DNA from: Tolypocladium sp. Sup5 PDA-1
Taxonomy: Eukaryota; Ascomycota; Sordariomycetes; Hypocreales; Ophiocordycipitaceae
NCBI GenBank assembly: GCA_000750105.3
Contig: JPHH03000054.1
Coordinates: 156,571 to 220,570 of the forward strand
Length of the DNA stretch: 64,000 nucleotides
Direction of reading: 5' to 3'
Shown here: in pieces, positions 32,581-44,892 of the stretch
How the letters are laid out: each line of letters starts with the position of its first letter
Numbering within the stretch: the first letter of the stretch is position 1
Made by a program: the position numbers and the translations under genes
Notes under the pieces: model-generated
The model's input: the letters and a program-made list of their open reading frames with translations, nothing else
Databases searched by the model: none
What the model was told of the DNA's origin: nothing

Positions 32581-35500
32581 GATACCTAGGTATCCCTATG
32601 GAAGCCACGAGATTCGCTTAGTGGTTAATTTGCTTGTCCGGGTATTCATACGGACTGCCTACTACGAGTACGGGCATTCGCACGTCGTCGGGATAATTCC
32701 CCCCGGGAGGCTTGCAGCAGAATCAGGAGGGGGGCACGGCTCGGCGGTGCCGTGTGCAAGTCGACTGGCCCGACTACGACGGGCTGCCCTTCTCCCTGCC
32801 CGATACCAGCACAATGGATACGACGGCGGGAGAGCAGCAAGGGGTGGCTCCATGTCACTGGAAGCTCTGAGGATACATAACAATCAAACTCAATGGGGTT
32901 CCATACCAACAAGGGCGATTGAAGGCTGCTCGGACATACGGACTACTCCGTTTACTAATATAAAGAGTACAACAGTACGTATATAGAAGCAAGCACCGAC
33001 AGACTAGACAAGCAGACAAGCAGACAGGGTTGGCGATGAGGCAGCGGCCAACCAACCCTTCGGAGCCGGCGAGGGACAGCCGGGGAAACGCTCCGAGGGT
33101 GGGATAATTATGCCGTGCCCTGCCATGCCATGCCGCCAGATCTCTGGCGGCTTGCGGCGATGCAGCGTGTGTTAGTCTACGAGGAGTAGCTGAGGTCGAG
33201 GCTAGGCTGGGGGAAATCGTACGAGCCCAAGAAGTCGGGGCCCAGGGTGGATATTGTTTCTCGGGGGCCGTTGGGACGTCACTTCACTCAAGATAAGACC
33301 AACAAATGACTGGGGGTGCGAGAGGGAGCTGGCCGAAGCCCACATGGACGATTTTAGCGTGGGCATATAAGACCATGGCATGGGTGAGGATACGGGGGGG
33401 ACATGCATGCCGACTTGCACGTCCGCCATGCTGGATGAAGTGATCGAGTGAAGACGTAAGAATGAGCAGCCCGATGCTCATCGGATGGGTAAATACAGCC
33501 ATCTGTTGGGCAAGGTGGCCTGGGGGGCTGAACGAAGACGGCGGCGACGGCCATGGCTGCTGGGCTGCGACGGCTTCGGTGCTGTATCGTCCGATGAGGC
33601 GGCACCCGGACCTGGACCTGGATTGGACCTGTCTGTATTTGTCCGCGGCCTACTCCGTAGAAGGTGGTGGTTGGAATGTGGCGCTGGCACTTGTTGGCGG
33701 TGGATACCTCCAGGCTGCCTTTTTTGCGGATGTTTGTCGACGGCTCCGGCGAGGCTGCTCGGCCTGAGATGGAGGCCCTGAGGCTGCGGCTCGAGAGCCG
33801 TACGGTCCTCCGTAGTTGCCGCGGCCAACATGCGGTGCGGCGCCGGTTCGCAATTTTGGAGCCGGGTTGACTATAGGCGACGGCGACGGGGGCTGCGGCT
33901 GCAGGGTGACTCACTCGTTGGTGCGCAGCGCGCGGGCAAGATCTGATGAAGATGGCTTACCTGGTTTGCTGGTGTAGGTTTTTTTTTATGCAGACGCGCA
34001 TCTGCAAAGTGGTGATCGAATCGTAGTCGTTTCCGAGGGGAGGCGTCGTGGTGGTGCGGCGTGCCGCTGTGCGGTGAGCCTGGTACAGAGGTACGTACCT
34101 TGCCTCCACCACAGTCGCAAAGGCACCTCAGCACCCGCCAGCGGTGTGGTTGGCCCCACCGCCGTGCCACGCATGGCCCGTGCAGGCGTGCAGGGTACGT
34201 ACTGACGCCTAATTGCTCCGTACTCCGTCCGCCAAGCCCACGTACCCTGGCGGTAGCCACCGGTAGGATCGAGGCCGTGCGCCGGCGCTGTTCTGGTGAG
34301 GCTGTGCTAACGTGATCGACGGGCGAGTGACGGGGCGGGAAATCGGGGGATGGATGCAATCGAATCGGTGGGATCTGGGTGCGGCGATCCACGGCAGCCG
34401 CCAGTGATTGATCATTCATCCAGATGATCCAGTGCACGAATAGCCGCGTCGGCTCTCAACCGCCTCCACTGGCCGACATGGTCATGGTCATGGATCGGTA
34501 GCAGGACGGGCATGGGCTGGGGCTTGGGCTTGGCCGTCCGGGTCTGGGCCCAGCAGGCCGAGGAGTAGGATTGGAAGCGTCCCGTCCGCCCCTCGACCCC
34601 TCGACGAGCGCAGCGCAGCGCAGCGCAGCCATTTGTTTGTTCCATCCCGCCGCAGGGATCGCGAGAGGGAGGGGGGAGGAGGGGAGGGGGGGAGCGGAGC
34701 GGAATTTTGCTCGACACACGCGCCGCGGGCTCACCGAAGGGGCTCGACACACGCCAGACAGGACATTGCCGAGTGCCATCCTCGGCGTACGACGCACTTC
34801 GTACAAGTCCTAGGAGCAGTGCTCGCGGCCTTGGGCGGCTGGGGATGAGGATCATCGCTTGCGCTGTTGATAGTAGTCCGTACGTCTCGCACCTTTACCT
34901 ACTTACCTACTCCGTACCTACCCAAGTATCTAACTGACTTACATGGCGACTGACAAGCAAGCCGGCACATAATGGCCGGGCACGCCGACACATCGATCGC
35001 CCAAGCCTTGCTTTCTTTCAGCTGCAATTGTCCATGTCTGGCATTGCTAGGTAGGCCCAAGCCCAGGCCGGGCCAGGCAACCAGGGTATCACTCGGCGCT
35101 AGTCCGTACACATCTACGAGTAACGTGTATGATTGACTACAGACTGCCTTGCCCTTGGCTGCAAACAAGCCCGAGCTCCCCCAGCCCGGCAGGCGGTGAT
35201 GCCATGTACGGGCTAGCTCGCCTTTGCACGAACGAGTGGCTCCCAGCCCAGCAGAGAGCGCGCCATTGTGGCGACAGACGCGAGCGCGAAGGGGGCACGG
35301 CTGGGCTGGGGATGGAGATGGACCTGCACGGCTCCGCTGGGCAGCCCGTCCTTGATATTGAAAAGAAAGGAAAAGGTGACTGGCGATTCTGATTGATCGA
35401 TTGATTGATTGACAGCGAACGGACGGGCGCGGGGGTCGCCGGACGCGGGAGCCGCGGCTGCTAGTACAAAGACATTGAGTGTACTCCGTATTCCGTCGCG

Positions 35501-36170
35501 GACTACGGATTACGGACTACGGACACCGTCTTTCGTCGCCTTCCTACCGCAACTCTTTGAGACACGCGCCAGTCCAGTGCGGCGTCGCGGCACCTTTGAT
35601 GTGAGGTTGGATGAGTGGGCGAGCTGCCATTGCAACCCCTCCCTCGGCTAGTGGAGGCAGACAGGGTGTGTCTTAGTGGCCGTTTTCTTTCCATCTTGCG
35701 TGCATCCGGCTGTTCACTAATAGTACATATTAATACGTACTCCACGTTGCCGAGGGAGGAATGGAAGAGACGTGGCAAGTATTGGTGCGTCCGAGTAGTC
35801 CGTACCTTGCGTCCATCCAGCAAGGCAAGGAAAGATGCCGGTACGTAAGGTAGTAGACGTAAGGTAAGGTGCCTCGATGCTCGCATGCATGCACGTTTGT
35901 TGGCCTGGTCGCTGCTCCACGTGCGTCTGCGATGCTACCTAAAGGGAGTGTTCCGACGCGACGGACGACCTCTCTTGTTCGGCAGCAAGCAAAGGGTGAG
36001 TCGATTGATCTCAGCATCATGCGCAAAGCCCACTCACGACCGCAAGCCTTGTTTTGACGGCCACCTGCCACCTACCGCTCGCATGGGCCATCGCCAACCA
36101 CATCTGGCTTCTCTGCATGCATGATCGGTTCCTGGCGCAGACACAGACGCCAGCGGATCGGTTCGGGTGG

Positions 36171-36205
36171 ACGGGGACGGGGACGGGGACGGGGACGGGG
36201 ACGGG
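36171..36205. repeat. (GGGGAC)n minisatellite
   Basis: About six head-to-tail hexamers in the spacer upstream of the WOPR gene. The G runs could form a quadruplex. Confidence 0.9.
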
Positions 36206-37119
36206 CCAGGCTGTGGCCTCTGCGCGCTTCTGCGGCAGCTAGCGTCTACGAGTAGCAAGGCAGAGACGGAGGAGGCATCGTCTTTCCAAGGCTTGAAAGC
36301 CCAAGGCAGGTAGGGTAGATTACCTCCAAGTACCGTGCAGTTGGCAGCTTACATGCCTCAACCTTGCTCGCCTGTGCCTGCATGCATGGAGGCTGCAGTA
36401 GTGTGCAACAGCAGGCTCTCGCACCGTCGCTGGAGCGTGGGCAAGGGGAGGGTGCCGGGTTGGCGAGGGCAGCTAATCGCAATTGACGGCAGCCTTCCGA
36501 CACGTCGCAGTACTGCTACCTTGTTAACAAGATGAGTCTTGATCTTGGGCGACTACGGACTACTGTACGAGTACAGCAAGTAAGGATGCGCCGCGCATTC
36601 ATTCATTTACTCGCGGATTCGTTCGCCCGCGTCCGCCGCAGATAGAGCTGGCTGTGTTCCAAGGGCACCACTCCCCCCTCCCGCCCGATTTTCTGCCCCT
36701 TTCCCGCTTCCGTCGCCCGCTCGTGCGCGCTTCCAAGTACATACAGCTGCAACTTGCAATCGCACGCAGGCACGCATCTCGAGGCTGTCACTTGTCGCAT
36801 GTATCCGTACTCCGTACGAAGGGGTCGGAAGGTGGGTGGTGCGTTCGAATGTCTGCACCTGGACTAGCGCGTCGTCTCCAGCTCTGTCTGGATGTGTGGT
36901 GGCACAGGCCGAAACTAGCGTGGCAGAGCCCCCCTCCTCCACTGCCAGTGCCCCAACCAAAGCCAATCCCCACGCATGCAAGCATCCATGAACCATCCAT
37001 CCACCCACCCATGCTCGCATGCATCCATTGCAGAATCCACATCTCATGCATCCATCACCCGACCCGCCGCCCACTGCCGGGTCCGGCGAAGGCGGCCGAG
37101 CCAAGCAGAGCGCCAACGC

Positions 37120-37160
37120 CAGCGCCAGCACCAGCACCAGCACCAGCACCAGCACCACCA
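37120..37160. repeat. (CAGCAC)n minisatellite
   Basis: About six hexamer units in a non-coding spacer. A second simple repeat of GAC units lies nearby at 37250-37290. Confidence 0.85.
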
Positions 37161-38190
37161 GCCTGCGCCTACTCGCACTCCTGCGAGTACGACTGCGCGG
37201 CTTGGCCAGCCCAGCGAATCGTCGACGACGAGACCGACCGCCAGCGACGGCTACGACGACGACTACGACGACGACGACGACGACTATGGTCGTAGAGGCC
37301 GTCAACCATCCCCCCACACGTGCTTCGTTCGCGGACGGAGGTCTCCGTCTGTCACTGGCTCATCCCTCTCTCTGCGTGTCGCCCTGTCTGTCCGTCCCTC
37401 TCGCAGTCCCTCTTCCCGTCGTTCGTCGTCCATCCAGCATCCACTTCAAGCGGCGCCCACCCATACGAAGCCTTGTGCATGTATCAGTGAGCGCAGACGA
37501 AGTACTGGGCAGCTCGCCGCCCAATTGCCTCACCACCGCCGCCGCCGCCGCCGCCGCCCTCAAGCCATCACCTACCTCACCGCGTATACTTTGCGGCGCC
37601 CACCAGATACATTTTCGGTGACAGCACACAGTACTCGTAGGCAACGCACTGCGACCAGCCCGCCCATTCCCCTCAGTTTTCCCCTCTTTGACTTGGTCGT
37701 CACTGCAACGCTGCCCAGGACAAACTACCTTTGGGGAGTTCGCCAGCTGCCTTGCCTACTTGGTCCGAATACTTGCCTAATAAAAAGTGGGCGGGTGCAA
37801 GTACACGCACGGGAGTCATCCGCCAGAATAACTGAGTTGACCTGCCTGCCTTAGCCGGCTGTCTCTACCTGGGACATAAGTATTGGCGGTGGAGTCGCAA
37901 AGGGCGACAAATCGGGAAGACTGATTCGAGGCCAGATGCGAATGCCTATCTGGGCAATAGGAAAGGACCGTAGGTAGGGAAACGCCTTCTTCCCCTTCCT
38001 CGGGCTATCCCACCTCTACCTTTACCTTCTTACCACCACCAGTCCACCACCACCACCTCTACCACCTCTACCACCACCTCCTCTACCTACCTCCGACATT
38101 GACAAAAACAATCTCTCCTTCCTTCCTCACCATCCTTGTCATTCCGTTTCCCATACCACCAGCTTCTGCTATTCTCCGCAGTCTATCTCT

Positions 38191-38285
38191 GCTCTCTCTC
38201 TCTCTCTCTCTCTCCCCCCCTCTCTCTCTCTCTCTCTTTCTCTTCCTCTCTCTCTCTTCCTCTCTCTCTCTTCCTCTCTCTCTCT
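38191..38285 (+). repeat. (TC)n polypyrimidine tract upstream of the WOPR gene
   Basis: Nearly pure T/C for 95 bases, about 0.7 kb before the ATG. CT-rich tracts are common near transcription starts of strongly regulated fungal genes. Confidence 0.85.
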
Positions 38286-39016
38286 GTTGGGTCCCTGTTC
38301 CCGCTGTCCGCCGTCCGCCTGCATTCCGTTCCCGGCTGCCGTGTCTGTCCGTCTGGTCGCTTTCGTCGACTTGGACGGCCGACGACTCCTCTGGCACACG
38401 CGGGTCGGCCATTTAGCACCTCACATCGTCTCATCTCACCTCATCTCGTTATTCGACTGCGATTGGTGCTGCTGCACTATCCCAACGCGGCCGCTGTCCT
38501 CAGCTGCCCTCAACCCCCGTCTCTCGCACTCTGCAGAGGCGCCTCTATATTCATCTTTCTCCGCCGGCACAGGACCATCACCAGGGTGCTATTGCAAGAC
38601 GCATACCTTGCCTCGACCTCCCTTGCTTGCCCGAGGTGCTGTCGTGCCTGTTGTCCGCCCAGCGCATATACAGACACTACTCTGCCCACAGACCGACACA
38701 CAGAGAGACAGACATACAGACTCACGACATACACACATGCGTGAGTGCATGTGTACAAGCAGCATTGGAGCCAGATAGGCTTTCCCCTTCTTGCAAGCCA
38801 CGCCGTTTTCTTATACACGGGCTTTTTACTCTTGCAGCCACACTCTTGCCTTGCCACTAGGCTTCTCTCTTTCATCAGGCACCAAAGCCTCCGAAGACGC
38901 CTGTTGACATCACGCCAAAGACGCGTTTTTTCTTCTTCGCCTGGCGTTCGGGTACAATACTGCTCTCTCCTTCTGTTGCTCCTCTCTATACCAGTTGCCC
39001 ATTGCATTCCACAACC

Positions 39017-40201
39017 ATGTCGAATCAATCCACTCCACTCGTGGCGACATGGAACGGCTATGTGGCATCAACGCTGGATGCGCTGGTGCTTATCCAAGGG
39101 ACCTTTGATGGAGTTCTCACACACGTTCCGCGCCGGCCTCACGACCGGGAGCGCCAGGAACTTATCAAGAGTGGCAGCATCTTCATCTACGAAGAGCACG
39201 CTTCCGGCATCAAGCGCTGGACCGACGGCGTGTCTTGGAGTCCAAGCCGCATACTCGGCAACTTCCTCATATACCGCGAGCTCGACAAACCCTTTGCTCC
39301 CGGCGAGAAGAAGCGGGCCCTGAAGAAGAAGAGGTCCTCGCCGGCGGGCGGCATCAGCAAAAACGACGGCGCCTCCCGCAGCAGCAGCAACATTACCAAT
39401 TACGGGTCCACCGGCCTGGAGATCGGCAAGGACACGGAGAGGTCGCTCATCGGTTCCCTTACCGACTCGTACGAGTTCAAGGCTGGCGGCCTGGTCAAGA
39501 AAACCATCAGCATCACGCATCGCGGCGTCCCCCACCACCTGGTCAGCTACTACAGCGTCGAGGACGTCATGTCGGGTCGTCTGAGTACCCCATCCAGGGA
39601 CCCTCAGCTGAGGGGCGTTGTGCCACACATGGACCTCATGACGGCGCAAAACTTCCGGTCGCCCATCGACGAGCTCGAGTACGGTGTCGAGGGCGGTCCA
39701 ACTCTCATGAGCACACTTGCGGGAAGCTCCCACGACTTCGGCGGCGGTTCCGGCAGCCTCCTCCATAGAGCCTGGTCCAACACCCCCATACACCATACCT
39801 CGTCTATGCAGGCGGCATATGCTGCTCCCCAATATCAGCTCTCGCACAACGCACACCCGACGTATTTCGCCCCGATGAACTCGTCAATGTCCGCCCAAAT
39901 AGCCTCGCCGATGGCCCCCCCCCTACCGTCGACGTCGATGTCGTCAATGTCTTCGTCGATGCCGTCTACGATGCCGTCTTCGATGTCGTCGTCGATGCCG
40001 CCATCGATGCAGTCTTCGATCCCCCAGTCCCTACCGTCTTCGATTCCCCCATCACTGCCGTCGTCGATGGCATCGCCTGCGCCGCCACTGGCGTACGCGC
40101 AGCATGCACCACAGGGCGGCTACGCATGGATGCCAGATCTGCCGGTTTCCGATGGGTACTGGGACGAGCGAGCAGGCACGACGGCGAGGGGGGGTTATTA
40201 G
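39017..40201 (+). CDS. sge1: WOPR-domain transcriptional regulator (Wor1/Ryp1/Sge1 type)
   Basis: DNA-binding master regulator of morphology, conidiation and, in pathogens, effector genes. Single exon, 394 residues. The first WOPR half is TPLVATWNGYVASTLDALVL, then VLTHVPRRPHDRERQELIKS, GSIFIYEEHASGIKRWTDG and SWSPSRILGNFLIYRELDKP. A basic stretch, EKKRALKKKRSS, is a likely nuclear signal. The second WOPR half is GLVKKTISITHRGVPHHLVS, then YYSVEDVMSGRLSTPS. The VPRRPHDRER form separates it from the shorter Gti1/Pac2 paralogues. The C-terminal 90 residues are a low-complexity array of Ser, Met and Pro (codons around tcgtcgatg). I chose the first ATG before the WOPR domain. Confidence 0.92.
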   Translation: MSNQSTPLVATWNGYVASTLDALVLIQGTFDGVLTHVPRRPHDRERQELIKSGSIFIYEEHASGIKRWTDGVSWSPSRILGNFLIYRELDKPFAPGEKKRALKKKRSSPAGGISKNDGASRSSSNITNYGSTGLEIGKDTERSLIGSLTDSYEFKAGGLVKKTISITHRGVPHHLVSYYSVEDVMSGRLSTPSRDPQLRGVVPHMDLMTAQNFRSPIDELEYGVEGGPTLMSTLAGSSHDFGGGSGSLLHRAWSNTPIHHTSSMQAAYAAPQYQLSHNAHPTYFAPMNSSMSAQIASPMAPPLPSTSMSSMSSSMPSTMPSSMSSSMPPSMQSSIPQSLPSSIPPSLPSSMASPAPPLAYAQHAPQGGYAWMPDLPVSDGYWDERAGTTARGGY

Positions 40202-41223
40202 TGCTACCTTTGGGAAGGGCATGATTGGGAAGGGCATGATTGGGAAGGGCATGGATGGGAAGGGCATGGATGGGAAGGGCATGATTGGGAAGGCAATGGT
40301 TGGGAAAGGAAGTGGGAGAAGAGATTGGAAAATAAATAAGCAGTATACGGGACCCGCGAGGGACAATCCCATCTGCACTGGCGAATGGCGAATACGGGCC
40401 ATACTGTATTGTAATAATTACCTACCTTTAGGTAGTTTGTGCATTAGTTTCCTAGTCTGTCAAACAGTCCCGCGTGTGGTGATGGTGTATGTACTTCGTA
40501 TGCAAGGCAACGTCTGTCTAGTTCATGCTGGGCAGGGGTTTACATGTGAAGGGAGTGGCCAGGCTGGATACGTTGGGCGAGAGCCCGCGGAGACTGCCGC
40601 AGTTACAACCGCATGGACAACCGCATGGACAAAGGTTGAGGCTGCCAAAGAGATGCTGCCACAAGTACACCAGATACAGGGTAGAGTGGTGAATGTGCTG
40701 ACCACTCCGCTCCTCCAATTGGCCCACCGGATCCAACACGGCCAAGATGGCCTACCTTGCGGGAGATGAGGAGATGGAGCACGCACATTTACTGGCCGAG
40801 CAGCCATTGGATACCGTCGGTGAAGATATAAGATAGGTACGAAGTATATACTCCGTACACTCACCCTTACTTCAGCGGCCACAAGGGAGCGCGGTACCAG
40901 GTACTCCATACGGACTATGTACGTCGTACTTCGTACTCCGTGGTTGAGACATGGTTCAGGACCCACTTTCCTGTTTTGTGTCCGCAGCCAAATTCCTGCC
41001 AATCTTGAACCACATGCGACGACCACACGGCGCCGAGTCGACCAACACAGCAGCAACTGCGTCCAAGAACACCAGATACCCCCGTCAGGTATACAGAGAC
41101 GCCGGTGCACAAGTCGCCGTCGGGGAGCGGGAGCATGACTGCGAGGTCGTGGCCGAGCTAAGCCGCGCTGATCCATCCACCATCCGCCGTCCACCACCTA
41201 TCACCCACCATCCACCATCGTCA
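40202..41223. other. Spacer between the WOPR gene and crd1
   Basis: 1.0 kb with the 15-bp tandem array at its start and GTAC-type motifs at 40849-40860 and 40901-40940. No gene seen. Confidence 0.5.
40212..40310. repeat. 15-bp tandem repeat just after the WOPR stop codon
   Basis: Six copies of gggaagggcatgatt or close variants (ggat, ggtt endings), starting 10 bases after the stop. It probably lies in the 3' untranslated region. Confidence 0.92.
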
Positions 41224-42399
41224 ATGTCGTCGCGCTGCCTCGGCCGGCTGGCTGCCCGCGCGTCTGTGCCTCTCCCCCTTGGGTCTGCAATGAGCCAGAG
41301 GCTTGCCAAAGGAGGAGCAGCAGCTGCTGCTGCATTGCCACAACTGAGCGCAAGAAGATGCGGCCCATTCGCCGTCGCCGGACAACTGCAGTGGCGGCGC
41401 AGCAGGTGAGACCTCCTTTGCCCGGCACGTGTGTCCATGGGCACCCAAGGGCCGGATCAATTACCTCCTCGCCCGTGTACCGTGACCCCTGGGGCTGTCA
41501 ATCAGCAAGTCACTGACAACATCAACTCCGCCGTTTAGTACCAAGGTGCCGACGCCGACGCCGACTACCTCGAAGTCGTCCGAGCCGCGGGCGTCAACGA
41601 CCCAGGTCAACGCAGAACCCAAGCCCAAGCCCGAGAGCCGGCGTGCCCCCGATGGCGCCGTCCTGCACGAAGACATCTACAACATCCCCAACTTCCTGAC
41701 CTTCACGAGGCTCGTGGCTGCGCCCGTCATCGGCTACCTGGTGCTTCATGACGCCCACGCCTGGGCCGTCGGGCTGTTTGCCTATGCCGGCGTCACCGAC
41801 CTGCTCGATGGCTGGATAGCCCGGCGCTGGAACCGCAAGACGGTCGTGGGTACCGTGATTGATCCCATGGCGGACAAGGCCCTCATGACGATACTGACCG
41901 TCTGCCTGGCGGTAAAGGGCGCCCTGCCAGGTACGTGAAAAGTCCGACTCAAAGAGGGTCACGGAGACGCGGCTGACATTGGCAAAACTCGCACGCAACA
42001 GTGTGGGTGGCGACAATCATCCTGGGCAGAGACGTGGGCCTCGGAATCGCTGCCATCTACTTCCGCTGGATCTCCCTGCCTCCCCCCAAGACCTTTACCC
42101 GCTACTGGGACTTCTCCTTGCCCTCGGCCGAGGTGCGCCCAACCACGATTAGCAAGTACAACACCTTTCTCCAGCTGGCCCTCGTCGGCCTGACCACGGC
42201 AGCCCCGCTCGTCGATGCCGACATGACGTTGGCGCTCACCACTATGCAGTACGCATGAATTCGCAACCGCTCGTCGGATATCCCCCGTGTTTTCTGTCCC
42301 GTATGACTGACAACAAGCAGGTACATCGTGGCCGCTACGACAGTATGGAGCGGTGCAAGCTACATCTTCAGCAAAGACGCCGTGAAGATACTCAAGTAG
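41224..42399 (+). CDS. crd1: Cardiolipin synthase Crd1
   Basis: Inner mitochondrial membrane enzyme joining CDP-diacylglycerol and phosphatidylglycerol to make cardiolipin. Exons 41224-41405, 41539-41930, 42002-42248 and 42321-42399 give 299 residues. The N-terminus (MSSRCLGRLAARASVPL) is basic with few acidic residues, a likely mitochondrial targeting sequence. The CDP-alcohol phosphotransferase signature is complete: DLLDGWIARRW, then G, then DPMADKA, following the D-x2-DG-x2-AR-x8-G-x3-D-x3-D pattern. It is preceded by IYNIPNFLTFTRLVAAPVIG. The end TVWSGASYIFSKDAVKIL fits fungal Crd1. It converges on mto1, another mitochondrial gene. Confidence 0.94.
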
Positions 42400-42780
42400 A
42401 CACAAGACGTTTGCTGGGTCCTAGATGTGATACCTTCACACACTAGCATGGGACGGTCCACCCCAGCTCCGATACCAGGAGACGCCGCACAAAGCCAGAT
42501 GCTGTCCCGCCGTGGCCATCGAGCAAAGGGAGACGTGTCACGTCTCGTCACCTCCAGCCACGGCCAGATCGACATCGGCGGCTCTCTCCTGATTGACACC
42601 GCCCAAAACCTGGGCTCTACCGTGCCAGTGTGTTTCCTCTATCGCTTGCTAAACATCATAATTTTACATGTGGTTATACATGCAGCTCAATAGACAAAAC
42701 ACCTCTGCCTGCCGCCCTTGTTCTTGTGGACCCGGAATCCGCTGCGAAGAGGTGGCAGCTTCCAAGCTCGACGACAGTCG
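42400..42780. other. Convergent 3' spacer between crd1 and mto1
   Basis: 381 bases with no gene seen. Confidence 0.5.
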
Positions 42781-44892
42781 CTAGCTTGCTTCCAAGAGGC
42801 CTCCACTGGGTTGACGACGAACGTGAGCCAAGAGTCGCAGACTGCCTGACGGCGTGATGCCTTCCACCCGGCGAGCCTGTGCCAGCGTTTCCGGCCGCGT
42901 TGCCTTGAGCACCTCCTTTTCGGACAAGGCGAGGCCTGGGATCGCATCGTAGTCGAGGTCCAAGGGGATCCGGATGTTCTCGTCGTGGGTGAACTGCCCG
43001 CGCTCTGCCGCCTGCATCTTTACGTAGGGCGCGTACGACGCCTCGATGACGACTCGATCCCTGATGCGCGGCGGGTACCTTGAAATGGCGGGAATGATGG
43101 AGCTGAGATGATCCAGCTCGACGCGCGAGCCCGTGTTGGACAGCCGAAGCATGTCTATGCCCGTGCGGCGCCGCGAATTCCGCTTGAGCCGAAATCCCCT
43201 CTCCATCCACTGCTCCGGGGTCAGAGATATGCCACCCAGGGCATTGGTGAGGTCGGCGATCTGCTGCCTTTCATCGCTGAACGCCCCCCAGCGCTTGTCC
43301 CAAACGACGCCCCAGTCCCTCCCGTGTTCGGTCAGGCGGAGATCGGCATTGTCAGCCCTGGCAGCCATGCGGAATTCGCTGCGAGACGTAAACATCCGGT
43401 ACGGCTCCGTCACTCCTTTCGTTATCAAGTCGTCGATCATGATGCCAATGTATCCATCTGATCTGGACAACGACGCCGCTGGTAGGCCCGAGGCAGCCCG
43501 TCCCGCGTTGATGCCGGCGACGATGCCCTGCCCAGCAGCTTCCTCGTACCCCGTGGTGCCATTGATCTGCCCTGCCAAGTAGAGGCCCGATATAGCCTTG
43601 GTTTCTAGCGAAGATTTCAGACCGCGCGGATCCACGTAGTCGTACTCGACACCGTAGCCGGGCTGTAGCATCTTCACCTGCTCCAGGCCCTCGATGGTGC
43701 GAAGAGCTTGTTCCTGCGCCTCGGCAGGTATGGTCATCGACAGGCCGTTGGGATACACGACGGGGTTGTCGAACCCTTCTGGCTCAAGCCACACGATATG
43801 GCGCTCCTTGTCCGCGAAACGAACAATTTTAGACTCGAGAGACGGGCAGTACCGGGGGCCCTTGATGGTTTCGCGTATGTGGATGGTCTTGTCAAGGTTC
43901 TCGCGCACAATCTTGTGCGTCGCCTCGTTGGTGTACGTGGTGCTGCATGTCAGTTGATCCTGGACCGCCACGCTGTCATTGAGATAGCTGAAGGGGGTGG
44001 GCGGGTCATCGCCAAGTTGCCTCTGCAGCGCCTTGAAGTTGATGCTTCCCCGATCCAGCCGTGGTGGCGTGCCCGTCTTTAGCCGCCCCAGCTGGAAGCC
44101 CGCATCTCGCAGCGACTTGCTCAGCCCGAAGGTCGCCGCCTCGCCAAGCCGTCCGGCAGGATAGCTCTGCAGGCCAATGTGGATTTCGCCTCCAAGGAAT
44201 GTGCCCGTGGTTATGATGACTTTGCTGGTAGGCAGGACTCGGCCCGAGTCCAGGCGCACGCCGGCGATGGCGCTCCTAGCCCCATCCGCAGTCGGCGCAT
44301 CGAGCGTCGAGAGTACGATGTCCGACACGCTCGCGAGAACAATGGAGAGGTTCGGGTAGGACTCGAGCTCTTGTCTCATATACTTCATGTAGAGGCTCCG
44401 GTCGATCTGAGCGCGTGGACCCTTGAGAGAACTGGGTGTTAGCCAAGCGAAAAGCGCATCCAGGGAGCTTGGCCGTTACCCAAACAGCCGGGCCCTTGCT
44501 GCGATTCAGCATGTGGAATTGGATGCCGGCCTTGTCGATGATCCTCCCAGCCAGCCCGTCGAGGGCATCAATCTCCCGAATCATGGTGCCTTTGCCGATG
44601 CCTCCAAAGCTAGGGTTGCAAGAGCACGTCCCGAGATTGTCGGCCCTGGGCGTAATGAGGGCAGTCCTCACGCCAGCTCTCGCAGCGGCAGCGCACGCCT
44701 CGGCGCCAGCATGTCCGCCGCCAATGACGACAACATCGAAGGGTCTGCGGGCAAAGTTAGCATCGCGAGTCGTCGATTCCGGCGTTCTGACACTGACATC
44801 GAGCCGTCAGCTACCGTCGCAAGGTGTCGCTTCCTGTACACCTGGCGGCGGCGCAGCCAAGATGGCCATCTTGGACGCGCAAGGGCATGCAT
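42781..44892 (-). CDS. mto1: Mitochondrial tRNA uridine-5-carboxymethylaminomethyl modifying enzyme Mto1
   Basis: FAD protein (bacterial MnmG/GidA) that, with Mss1/GTPBP3, modifies the wobble uridine of mitochondrial tRNAs. Exons 44892-44798, 44744-44480 and 44421-42781 (minus strand) give 666 residues. The N-terminus MHALARPRWPSWLRRRQVYR then KRHLATVADG is a classic presequence. The FAD fold is FDVVVIGGGHAGAEACAAAA. The family signature CNPSFGGIGKG and GPRAQIDRSLYMKYM follow. The late block is GLYLAGQINGTTGYEEAAGQ, then GYIGIMIDDLI and FTSRSEFRM. Intron 1 starts GTCAGT and has a GCTAAC branch site. An ATG at 44913 is an alternative start. Confidence 0.95.

Larger units (their letters stand above)
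32117..39016. promoter_or_regulatory. 6.9-kb non-coding region upstream of the WOPR regulator
   Basis: The longest gene-free stretch in the window. It holds GTAC-type motifs (32538-32580, 34215-34230, 34895-34915, 35481-35523, 36541-36575, 36804-36821), several simple repeats and a C/T leader tract just before the gene. Open frames such as 36976-37854 are Ser/Thr/Arg repeats without features. A long regulatory upstream region and long leader are known for Wor1/Ryp1-type genes. Part of it more probably belongs to intergenic repeats than to the promoter. Confidence 0.5.

Noticed and set aside
36976..37854. 292-codon open frame on the plus strand
   Set aside because: Composed of Ser/Thr/Arg/His simple-repeat translation over (CAGCAC)n and GAC repeats, with no family features and overlapping equally long frames in other phases.
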